Assembly (NCBI GenBank): GCA_030038715.1
Contig: JASHSO010000437.1
Span: 1-6,106 of the forward strand
Reading direction: 5' to 3'
Length of the DNA: 6,106 nt
DNA from: Streptosporangiaceae bacterium
GTDB lineage: Bacteria; Actinomycetota; Actinomycetes; Streptosporangiales; Streptosporangiaceae
Shown: in pieces, positions 1 to 5,552 of the stretch
Layout: every line of letters begins with the position of its first letter
How positions within the stretch are numbered: position 1 is the stretch's first letter
Program-made: the position numbers and the translations under genes
The notes under the pieces: generated by a model
Told to the model about the DNA's origin: nothing
Databases searched by the model: none
What the model saw: only the letters and a program-made list of their open reading frames with translations

Positions 1-322
1 CTTCCTCGGCCGCGTTAGCCGACGCAGGGTCGATGTCGAGGTCGGCCATGAGCGAGTCGTGCAGGCTCATCTCGACTGCGACGATGTCTGCGGCATGACG
101 GGCGAACATTTCCGTTCCGGCGGCATCGGGCGCGCGCTCGGCCACGCCCGCGAGCGCACGGGCATACTGCCGCAGGAACAGCGCGTCCTGGACCACGTAG
201 AACGCGAAGGCGCCCGCCGGCAGGCTCCCGTCGGTCAGCCCGGTGACGAACGGGTGTGCCAGGATCGCGGCGTAGATGTCGGTGATGCCGTCCCACAGTT
301 CGGCGGTCAGGCTGTCGGTCAT
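1..322 (-). CDS. tenA: TenA-family thiaminase II (aminopyrimidine aminohydrolase-like), N-terminal 107 residues; 3' part beyond the window
   Basis: The visible 107 residues carry the TenA/THI-4 N-terminal signature: HPFVTGLTDGSLP (residues 23-35), then FYVVQD (41-46), and a later VEMSLH segment (83-88). TenA proteins are cytosolic all-helical enzymes, usually about 220 residues, that hydrolyse aminopyrimidines from degraded thiamine for salvage into thiamine synthesis. D46 lines up with the pyrimidine-binding Asp44 of Bacillus subtilis TenA. The residue matching its Tyr47 is Phe49 here. The catalytic Cys and Glu lie in the missing part, so activity cannot be judged. The ATG at 322 is chosen because the family signature begins about 20 residues in and no nearer start exists; a GGAG at 335-338 lies 12 nt upstream, a rather long spacing. 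The gene follows DUF72 by 39 bases and is probably cotranscribed with it. No TPP riboswitch is visible upstream. A TenA-like protein with a different pyrimidine substrate is the main alternative. Confidence 0.88.
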   Translation of the reverse strand, partial: MTDSLTAELWDGITDIYAAILAHPFVTGLTDGSLPAGAFAFYVVQDALFLRQYARALAGVAERAPDAAGTEMFARHAADIVAVEMSLHDSLMADLDIDPASANAAEE

Positions 323-361
323 CGGGCTCGCTGTCTCCGTTCCGGTCGTCGGCCGCGCTGG

Positions 362-1243
362 CTACTGACCGCCAAGCAGCTCGGCGAGGCGTTGCGCGTT
401 CACCTGGGCGTAGTCGCGGTAGCAGTTGTTGAACAGGACATGGGTCGTCTCGGCGGCTCGGGCCAGGTCAGCGATCCTTGGCGCCCAGCTCGTAAGTTCG
501 TCATCGCTGTACTTATAGCCGAACCGTTCGTGGATGTCGCGGCTGGTCCACTTGTCCGAGTGGCCGTGCAGCCTGACCACGGCCAGGCCAGCCGTGGCGG
601 CGAGCACGGGCGGGATCGAGCTCGCGTACCCCTGCGGCATGTCGACGCACACGTACGGCAGTTCGTTGTCGGCCAGGAACCCCAGCGTCTCGGGCTGATT
701 CTCTGGCGTCATCCACGTGCGGTTACGGAACTCGACGCACGCCCGCAGCGGGGCGATCTGCCGAGCGCAGGACAGGATGTACTGCTTGCCTGCCTTCGAG
801 ATGGGAAACCACTGCGGGTACTGGAACAGAACCAAACCAAGCTTGCCGGCCTGGCGCAGCGGCTCGAGCCCGGCCAGGAATCGTTCCCAGACTTGCTGCA
901 CCACGGCCTGGTCAACCTGGCGCTGGTACACGGTGTCCTTCCCGACCGCACTAGCGGCTTCGCGCAAGTCTGCCGGCAGTGCGGCCACACGGGTCGGATG
1001 CTGGGTGAAGAGGCTGAACGCCTTGATGTTGAAGGTGAACCCGGCCGGGGTTCGCGCGGCCCACGCGACGGCGGTCTGCTCAGAGGGCAGTGCGTAGTAG
1101 GTGGCGTCCACCTCGACTAGCGGGAACCGGCTCGCATAGAACCGCAGCCGCTTGTCTGGGGTGTTCGCCTCCGGCGGGTACCAGCCAGAATCCATCAGCG
1201 TCCGGTCGGTCCACGATGCAGTGCCCACACGGATGTCGCCCAC
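362..1243 (-). CDS. DUF72 (YecE-family) TIM-barrel protein, function unknown
   Basis: This 293-residue protein matches DUF72/YecE along its full length. Recognisable segments in order are RVGTASWTD (5-13), FPLVEVDATYYALP (40-53), FTFNIKAFSLFTQHPTR (69-85), GLVLFQYPQWF (136-146), EFRNRTW (171-177), YVCVDMPQG (197-205), VVRLHGH (222-228) and FNNCYRDYAQVNAQ (271-284). Known structures of the family are TIM barrels. The conserved Glu, Arg, His and Asn residues at strand ends suggest a ligand or metal pocket, but no reaction is established. No signal peptide or membrane segment is present, so it is probably cytosolic. The start is GTG at 1243, which places the family's first beta strand immediately after it. 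There is no Shine-Dalgarno sequence; instead a TACGCT -10 box ends 6 nt before the GTG, pointing to leaderless translation. It probably shares a transcript with tenA downstream, but that does not reveal its role. Confidence 0.93.
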   Translation of the reverse strand: MGDIRVGTASWTDRTLMDSGWYPPEANTPDKRLRFYASRFPLVEVDATYYALPSEQTAVAWAARTPAGFTFNIKAFSLFTQHPTRVAALPADLREAASAVGKDTVYQRQVDQAVVQQVWERFLAGLEPLRQAGKLGLVLFQYPQWFPISKAGKQYILSCARQIAPLRACVEFRNRTWMTPENQPETLGFLADNELPYVCVDMPQGYASSIPPVLAATAGLAVVRLHGHSDKWTSRDIHERFGYKYSDDELTSWAPRIADLARAAETTHVLFNNCYRDYAQVNAQRLAELLGGQ

Positions 1244-1249
1244 GCCGTA

Positions 1250-1280
1250 AGCGTAAGAAGCGCTGACTCGCTTGGCGCAA
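1250..1280 (-). promoter_or_regulatory. Probable promoter of the DUF72-tenA unit, leaderless type
   Basis: On the minus strand, TACGCT (1255-1250) fits the actinobacterial -10 consensus TANNNT. It is followed by six bases and then the GTG start at 1243, so transcription would begin at or next to the G of GTG. TTGCGC (1280-1275) is a possible -35 box, though the 19-base spacer is long. No Shine-Dalgarno sequence lies between the -10 box and the start, consistent with a leaderless mRNA. This is inferred from sequence pattern only. Confidence 0.42.
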
Positions 1281-1283
1281 GCG
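1258..1283. repeat. Overlapping inverted repeats upstream of DUF72
   Basis: On the plus strand CGCTTG (1269-1274), GCG, CAAGCG (1278-1283) is a perfect 6-bp inverted repeat with a 3-nt loop. A second AAGCG at 1258-1262 can pair instead with CGCTT at 1269-1273, so two hairpins exclude each other. Another AAGCG lies at 1249-1253. The 1269-1283 dyad overlaps the proposed -35 box of the DUF72 promoter and lies 46 bases past the VOC stop codon. It could be an operator or a weak terminator of the VOC transcript. There is no uridine run to favour a terminator. Confidence 0.5.
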
Positions 1284-1328
1284 GTAGGCGAGAGTCATGA
1301 CCGCACACTGGAGCAGTGCCGGGAGTTC

Positions 1329-1739
1329 TCAGGATGGTCGCGGCGACAGCCATGCCTCTGCGGCTGTCGGCTCGAACAACTCGACCGGATTCCCGGACGG
1401 GTCCTCCAGCAGGATCTGCTTGCCGCCTACTCCGGACACGATCTCGTTGCGGAACCGTGCTCCCTGCCGCCGAAGGCGATCGACAAGAGCTTCAAGATCA
1501 GTAACCTCGATCGAGAAGCGGTTCCAGCCACCAGGCGAAGGGAGCGTGCCGTCGGGCATGGCCTGACCCCCACCGGGCCCGCCGCCGGGGGCGCTCAGCA
1601 CTAGCCGCAGGTCGCCCCGCGACATCATTGCGAAGGATGGGGCCGGATGCATGTCCTGATGGAAACCCAGATGCTGCTCGTAGAACGCTATCGACTCATC
1701 GATGTCGTTGACGATGTAGCGCACGTTCACCGTCGCCAT
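1329..1739 (-). CDS. VOC-superfamily (glyoxalase / bleomycin-resistance fold) protein
   Basis: This 136-residue protein has the two beta-alpha-beta-beta-beta modules of the vicinal oxygen chelate fold. The first is RYIVNDIDESIAFYEQHLGF (7-26). The second runs from FSIEVTDLEALVDRLRRQG (75-93) to QILLEDPSGNPVELFEP (108-124). Between them is a glycine/proline-rich linker with MPDGTLPSPGGWNR (61-74), typical of a VOC subfamily frequent in actinobacteria. The positions that usually carry metal-binding histidines appear to be Asn5 and Arg74, while the C-terminal Glu120 is kept. A metal-dependent lyase or dioxygenase is therefore not assured, and a ligand-binding or sequestering role is equally possible. 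The substrate is unknown. The ATG at 1739 has a strong Shine-Dalgarno sequence. The gene is divergent from the TetR gene and probably under its control. Length is normal for a single-chain VOC protein. Confidence 0.92.
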   Translation of the reverse strand: MATVNVRYIVNDIDESIAFYEQHLGFHQDMHPAPSFAMMSRGDLRLVLSAPGGGPGGGQAMPDGTLPSPGGWNRFSIEVTDLEALVDRLRRQGARFRNEIVSGVGGKQILLEDPSGNPVELFEPTAAEAWLSPRPS

Positions 1740-1746
1740 CGGCGTG

Positions 1747-1752
1747 CTCCTT
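1747..1752 (-). promoter_or_regulatory. Ribosome binding site of the VOC gene
   Basis: AAGGAG on the minus strand lies 7 nt upstream of the ATG at 1739. This is near-ideal spacing and fixes the start. It overlaps a small dyad, TTAC-GT-GTAA (1751-1760). Confidence 0.75.
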
Positions 1753-1775
1753 ACGTGTAACCTCTGTGAGACGCC

Positions 1776-1804
1776 ATCGTACCGCAGCGATACGCGTGCG
1801 TATC
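1776..1804 (-). promoter_or_regulatory. Candidate promoter of the VOC gene
   Basis: TACGAT on the minus strand (1781-1776) fits the TANNNT -10 pattern and would start transcription near 1769. That leaves about 30 nt of leader including the Shine-Dalgarno sequence. With a 17-nt spacer the -35 position falls on GATACG (1804-1799), a poor match to TTGACA. That hexamer is the right arm of the palindrome described separately, so a bound repressor would block it. Confidence 0.33.
1789..1804. promoter_or_regulatory. 16-bp palindrome, probable operator for the divergent TetR regulator
   Basis: GATACGC-GT-GCGTATC is a perfect 7-bp inverted repeat with a 2-bp centre, in the 110-base region between the VOC and TetR genes. 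TetR-family dimers typically bind dyads of this size beside their own gene. It overlaps the -35 position of the candidate VOC promoter. It also overlaps the -35 position expected for a weak TetR -10 candidate on the plus strand (TGTATT, 1815-1820), so one bound dimer could repress both genes. Binding is inferred from position and symmetry. Confidence 0.6.
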
Positions 1805-1833
1805 AGAGATGTGTTGTATTGCCGCGACCTGAT

Positions 1834-1840
1834 GGAGGAG
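1834..1840 (+). promoter_or_regulatory. Ribosome binding site deciding the TetR start
   Basis: GGAGGAG lies 9 nt upstream of the ATG at 1850. The alternative in-frame ATG at 1832 overlaps this element and has no Shine-Dalgarno of its own, which supports 1850 as the start. Confidence 0.62.
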
Positions 1841-1849
1841 CAGGTGGAC

Positions 1850-2452
1850 ATGGATGGCCTACCGGCGAGAAGGCCAGATCCTCGCGTGGAACGGTCCCGG
1901 ACGATAATCCGGGCGGCCGCGCTTGAGGAACTTGCTCAGTCAGGTTACGGCGCGTTCACGATCGAGTCGGTCGCAGCCCGTGCGCACGTCGGCAAGTCCA
2001 CCATCTATCGGCTCTGGCGCGACAAGCTCGACCTGATCGCCGACGCGTTCGAGAGCGCTCATGAACAGGCCGTGCCGGACGTGACAACGGGAACGACAGC
2101 GCAACGCATCACGATGCTCGTCCAGCACGTCGCCGAGGTAGCTGCTGACTCGTTGTTCTCTCGCTGCATCCCCGCCCTAATCGAAGGTGCAGGTCACGAT
2201 CCGCGGCTGCGGGACTTCCACTATCGCTACTCCGCCAGAAGACGGCAGAGCCTAACTGAGCTCATCGCCGGGGGCATTCGCAGCGGAGAGTTCACGGCCA
2301 GCTGCGAACCCGACCTCGCGGCGCAGGCCATGCTCGGAGCCATCTTCTACGGGCGCCTGATGTCCGGTGAACCGTTCGCCCCCTCCCAAGCACCCCAGCT
2401 CGTTGCCGCACTGCTCCGGCCTCGCGATGCCAGCAGTCCAGAGGTTTCGTGA
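1850..2452 (+). CDS. TetR/AcrR-family transcriptional regulator
   Basis: From the ATG at 1850 the protein is 200 residues, the usual size for TetR regulators. The N-terminal DNA-binding domain spans roughly residues 13-62. Helix 1 is in RSRTIIRAAALEELAQSG (15-32), and the helix-turn-helix is FTIESVAARAHVGKSTIYRLW (36-56) with the family's STIYRLW recognition-helix ending. The C-terminal half (about 75-190) is helical, with RRRQSLTELIAGGIRSGEF (130-148), resembling the TetR_C_11-type ligand-binding and dimerisation domain. The ligand is unknown. The reading frame stays open upstream to a GTG at 1766, but that would translate through the palindrome and lacks a ribosome binding site. The gene diverges from the VOC gene and shares the 1789-1804 palindrome, so it probably represses itself and that gene. 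It converges with the FtsX-type permease gene, whose operon has its own PadR regulator. Confidence 0.93.
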   Translation: MDGLPARRPDPRVERSRTIIRAAALEELAQSGYGAFTIESVAARAHVGKSTIYRLWRDKLDLIADAFESAHEQAVPDVTTGTTAQRITMLVQHVAEVAADSLFSRCIPALIEGAGHDPRLRDFHYRYSARRRQSLTELIAGGIRSGEFTASCEPDLAAQAMLGAIFYGRLMSGEPFAPSQAPQLVAALLRPRDASSPEVS

Positions 2453-2456
2453 CAAG

Positions 2457-2477
2457 CGCCCGAAACGTCGCCGGGCG
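2457..2477. terminator. Possible hairpin between convergent TetR and permease genes
   Basis: CGCCCG (2457-2462) and CGGGCG (2472-2477) form a 6-bp GC stem with a 9-nt loop in the 38-base gap between the two convergent stop codons. An overlapping smaller hairpin, GGGC-GTC-GCCC, sits at 2473-2483. Neither is followed by a T-run on either strand, so a classical intrinsic terminator is not shown. The position fits a shared bidirectional terminator of the U-less kind proposed for GC-rich bacteria. Confidence 0.3.
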
Positions 2478-2490
2478 TCGCCCTCGCTGG

Positions 2491-4824
2491 CTATTCGAAG
2501 CGGATGTTGTCGGGGCCGGTGATGCGGCCAAGGAGCGGCAGTGAGGCGAGAATCACCAGCAGTGAGACGACCAGGCCTATCCCCATGGTGAGGAAGTAGG
2601 AGTGGCCGGGAACTGGCACTGGCGTGCCAGTCGGCGCCACTCTGCTGACGGTCAGTACCGCCATGCCGTACCCAACGGCCACGGCGACGACGGTCGCGGC
2701 CACGAGCGGGACCAGCGCCTCGAGCAGCACGACCCGGTACAGGGCCGAGGTTGGCGTGCCGGTCACCCGGAGCAGCGTGAACGGCCGCTTGCGCTCGACC
2801 AGGCTGCCGCCCACGGCAACCGCGAGGCTGCAGCCCGCGACGATCAGCGTCAGGACAACCGCTATGTAGATGAGCCGCTGGACGGTATCGGCGACCGCCG
2901 CCCGGGCCTGGACCGCCTCACCGAAGGTTCGCGGTGCTGTGCCGGAGGCAGACTCGGTCGCGTGCGTCACCAGGTAGGTGCGGACTCTTTCGAGCGTGGT
3001 CGCGCTGTTCACTTTGACCAGGACCGCCTGCAGGTACAGCTGGCGGAAGTTGTCGGATACTGCCGGGCTTGACGCCGCTGCGATCGGCTGGGTGCTGTAG
3101 CGGGGGTTATCGTCGAACAGCATTCCGGCATCGACCTCGACTGCGCTGCGGCCGGGCGCGCACCGGCCTAGCACTGCCAGTTCCCGCAGGCCCGCGCAGC
3201 TCATCACGCCTTCAGCGGGGCCACCTGGGCCGACGGAGTTGAGCCCGCCGGGCGGCGCGGGGGCGGAGCTGCTGGACGGAGACAGCGAGTAGATGGGGAT
3301 CACTGTGGTACCACGGAACGACCGCAGCCCGCTCAGCAGCGCGGCCGCAGCCTGCGGGGGCAGGCCGTCCAACGCGATCCGGCGCTGAAGGAGGGTGGCC
3401 CCGGGCTGGGTACCAGCCGAATCAGGGTTTCCCGTGCAATTGACGTCATTGCCGCAGACTGGCGCGGCAGTGAAGCCGTCCAGCAGCACATTGCTGAGCG
3501 CCTTGGCGCTCGGCGTGGCAGTGACTGCCTCAACCGCTGGCAGCAGGCCAGCGAGCAGGGTGCCGAGGAACACGGCAAGCACGAGGCCGCGGACCGACCG
3601 GAACGCAGCCTTCGGGTTATCGGACAGTCGCCTCGCGGCCAGCACTGACGACGCGCCCCGCACGGACTTGGCTACCAGGTCGGCGATCTGCGCGGTCAGC
3701 CACGGGCCGGCCATGACCAGGCCAAGGAGCACCAGGATTAGCCCGAGGTAGATGGGTCCCCCTATGGCGCTCCGGTTCGTCATCTGCGCTCCGAGGAGGA
3801 ACAGGACGATTCCGGCGAGCAGCGGGGCCATTGCCCAGGCGGTGGGCGCGGGGGGTGTCACCCGGCGGCTGACGCCCAAGGGTGAGATCCGCACCCTCTG
3901 AAGGGACAGCAGCGCGGACAGCGCGGCGGCGACTGGCACGCCAACCAGCACGATCAGGTATCCGGCAACGGTCGGCGTGACCTCGTCAGCGAAGTACCGG
4001 GCGCTAGTGATCGCGGTGTCGGCAAGGGCGGGCTGCAGCAGCATGAAGATGCCGACTCCGGCAATCGCGCCAAGCAGGGCGCTCACGATCGCATCGACCG
4101 AGGAAATGACGCTGATTTGGCCAGATGTGGCACCCACCAGTCGGAGTGCCGCGTAGCGCTCCTCGCGCCGCGCGGCGGCTAGCCGCGTGGCCGTGCCAAG
4201 GAGGATGAGAATCGGGAACAGGAACGCAATGGCTCCGACGACGAAAGCATCCCGGAAGTAATGGGTCCAGATCTGCCGCCCTGGCGCCGTGGCGATCTTG
4301 CCAACGACTGTCGTCGCTGGCAGGCCGGCGAGCCTCGCAGGCGCATAGCCGATGTAGATCACAAGCTCGTCCGGGCCTGTCAGAGCCTCCCGCCCGATCG
4401 TCCCGATAATGCGGCCAGGGAAGCGGTCGCCCAGCTCACCGGCCGGCGTGCTGCGGATCAGTGCCGCCAGGGCGGGCGAGGCGTAGTACTGACCATCGGC
4501 GGGAAGCTTGCTGACGCCGGGCGGGACTGGCGCCGTCGGGCCCAGTGCGGCGATATCGAGCCGTTCGATCGTCTGACCCCGGTAGATGTCGTTGCTGTAG
4601 TTCCACAGCTCGGCGTGCGAGGCCGAGGCGTAGCCGCTGCTCACCGGTTGACCCTGGGTGGCCTCCCACTCCGGCCTGTTGTTGGTCGCCGTGAACGCGT
4701 GGAAGTCGGCCAGCACGCAGAGCATGATCGCGACGCCGACAGCCACCGCTCCTGCCGTCACCAGCAGGCGGACAAGCGCTTCCCGGCCGCTGCGCACGGT
4801 CAGGCGCAGGCCAAGCCGGTACAT
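2491..4824 (-). CDS. FtsX-like ABC transporter permease, two-module, ten predicted membrane helices
   Basis: This 777-residue protein is the membrane partner of the ATPase encoded just upstream. Reading hydrophobicity by eye gives ten helices near residues 17-38, 193-212, 238-264, 285-308, 330-347, 357-378, 411-433, 650-674, 697-724 and 743-765. Two FtsX cores are visible, each with a cytosolic coupling segment: EERYAALRLVGATSGQ (221-236) and VERKRPFTLLRVTGTPTS (676-693). Each core follows an extracytoplasmic domain, of about 155 residues (39-192) and 216 residues (434-649). The layout is TM1-domain-TM2-4, a two-helix linker, then TM7-domain-TM8-10, so one chain supplies both halves of the transporter. 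Basic residues cluster in the predicted cytosolic loops (213-237, 309-321, 384-412). The second domain has Cys457, 463, 543 and 555 and a Ser/Pro/Gly-rich stretch at 513-538. The ATG at 4824 overlaps the ATPase stop by 1 nt (TAATG), implying coupled translation. Substrate is unknown; export or removal of a membrane-active drug, peptide or lipid is likely from the family. Confidence 0.93.
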   Translation of the reverse strand: MYRLGLRLTVRSGREALVRLLVTAGAVAVGVAIMLCVLADFHAFTATNNRPEWEATQGQPVSSGYASASHAELWNYSNDIYRGQTIERLDIAALGPTAPVPPGVSKLPADGQYYASPALAALIRSTPAGELGDRFPGRIIGTIGREALTGPDELVIYIGYAPARLAGLPATTVVGKIATAPGRQIWTHYFRDAFVVGAIAFLFPILILLGTATRLAAARREERYAALRLVGATSGQISVISSVDAIVSALLGAIAGVGIFMLLQPALADTAITSARYFADEVTPTVAGYLIVLVGVPVAAALSALLSLQRVRISPLGVSRRVTPPAPTAWAMAPLLAGIVLFLLGAQMTNRSAIGGPIYLGLILVLLGLVMAGPWLTAQIADLVAKSVRGASSVLAARRLSDNPKAAFRSVRGLVLAVFLGTLLAGLLPAVEAVTATPSAKALSNVLLDGFTAAPVCGNDVNCTGNPDSAGTQPGATLLQRRIALDGLPPQAAAALLSGLRSFRGTTVIPIYSLSPSSSSAPAPPGGLNSVGPGGPAEGVMSCAGLRELAVLGRCAPGRSAVEVDAGMLFDDNPRYSTQPIAAASSPAVSDNFRQLYLQAVLVKVNSATTLERVRTYLVTHATESASGTAPRTFGEAVQARAAVADTVQRLIYIAVVLTLIVAGCSLAVAVGGSLVERKRPFTLLRVTGTPTSALYRVVLLEALVPLVAATVVAVAVGYGMAVLTVSRVAPTGTPVPVPGHSYFLTMGIGLVVSLLVILASLPLLGRITGPDNIRFE
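2612..2631. repeat. Perfect 8-bp inverted repeat inside the permease gene
   Basis: ACTGGCAC (2612-2619), TGGC, GTGCCAGT (2624-2631) would form a strong hairpin within the 3' part of the permease gene. It encodes the Thr/Gly/Pro/Val repeat near residues 732-737, in the last short extracytoplasmic loop. Biased codons in a repetitive peptide can explain it, so a regulatory role is not assumed. Confidence 0.5.
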
Positions 4825-5552
4825 TAGTCTGCCGCCTTGACCTGGGCCGCGGCCAGGTTGATGATCTTGCCATCCCGGACCAGAACCTCGCGGTCGGCAT
4901 AGGCCGCCACCCGGGCGTCGTGCGTTACCAGGACAACTGTCGCGCCTTCCTCGCGCGCGATGCCGACGAGCAGCTCCATCACCATCTCGCCGGTCAGCGT
5001 GTCGAGCGAGCCGGTGGGCTCGTCCGCGAACAGCACTTTGGGCTGCGCGACGAGGGCGCGGGCGACAGCGACGCGCTGCACCTGGCCGCCGGACAGCTCG
5101 CCGGTGCGGCGCCTGCCGAGCCCGTCGAGGTCGAGGCGTGGCAGCAAAGACTCGGCGCGGGCGTATGCGGACTTCCGGCTGTCACGGTTCAGCAGCAGCG
5201 GCAGCGCGATGTTGTCGGCGACGGTCAGCTCCGGCACCAGCTGGCCGAACTGGAACACGAACCCGAACGCGGTGCGCCGCAACTCGGTGCGCGTGGTGTC
5301 GCTGAGAGTGTCGAGGCGCTGGCCGTCGAACCACACCTCGCCCTTATCCGGCGTGAGGATGCCGGCGAGGCAATGCAGCAGCGTCGACTTACCCGACCCG
5401 CTGGGACCCATGACCGCCACGATCTCGCCTCTGGGTACCGCCAGGGTCGCCCCGACCAGGGCGGGCGTCTGCCCAAAGGACCGGTACACGTCCCGGGCTT
5501 CGACTAGGTACCCGCGCGAGCGTGCTGCGAGCGGAAGGTTCACGGAAGTCAT
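4824..5552 (-). CDS. ABC transporter ATP-binding protein, MacB/LolD type
   Basis: From the ATG at 5552 the product is 242 residues, normal for a stand-alone ABC ATPase. All nucleotide-binding motifs are intact: Walker A GPSGSGKST (49-57), Q-loop Gln101 in FVFQFGQL (98-105), signature LSGGQ (153-157), Walker B VLFADEP (173-179) with catalytic Glu178, D-loop SLD (182-184) and switch His211 in THD. The FQFGQLVPELTVADNIALPL segment (100-119) and EPTGSLD are typical of the MacB/LolD/FtsE group that pairs with FtsX-type permeases. The protein should act as a cytosolic dimer powering the adjoining permease. The start is placed at the ATGA overlap with the PadR stop codon; a longer frame to 5609 would run 19 residues into padR. 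No clear Shine-Dalgarno is present, so translation probably depends on coupling to the PadR gene. The stop overlaps the permease start (TAATG). Confidence 0.95.
   Translation of the reverse strand: MTSVNLPLAARSRGYLVEARDVYRSFGQTPALVGATLAVPRGEIVAVMGPSGSGKSTLLHCLAGILTPDKGEVWFDGQRLDTLSDTTRTELRRTAFGFVFQFGQLVPELTVADNIALPLLLNRDSRKSAYARAESLLPRLDLDGLGRRRTGELSGGQVQRVAVARALVAQPKVLFADEPTGSLDTLTGEMVMELLVGIAREEGATVVLVTHDARVAAYADREVLVRDGKIINLAAAQVKAAD

Noticed and set aside
59..1120. Long plus-strand open frame of 353 codons antisense to tenA and DUF72
   Set aside because: The minus strand there encodes two clear families; the plus frame is an Arg/Gly-rich product of GC-biased codons with no recognisable domain.
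1766..1849. N-terminal extension of the TetR protein to the GTG at 1766 or the ATG at 1832
   Set aside because: The extension would cross the palindrome and probable promoter, lacks a Shine-Dalgarno, and adds residues before the normal TetR N-terminus; GGAGGAG points to 1850.
2602..3072. Plus-strand frames antisense to the permease, here and at 3395-3751 and 4261-4827
   Set aside because: They mirror the high third-position GC of the permease gene and have low-complexity Arg/Ala/Gly-rich translations with no motifs.
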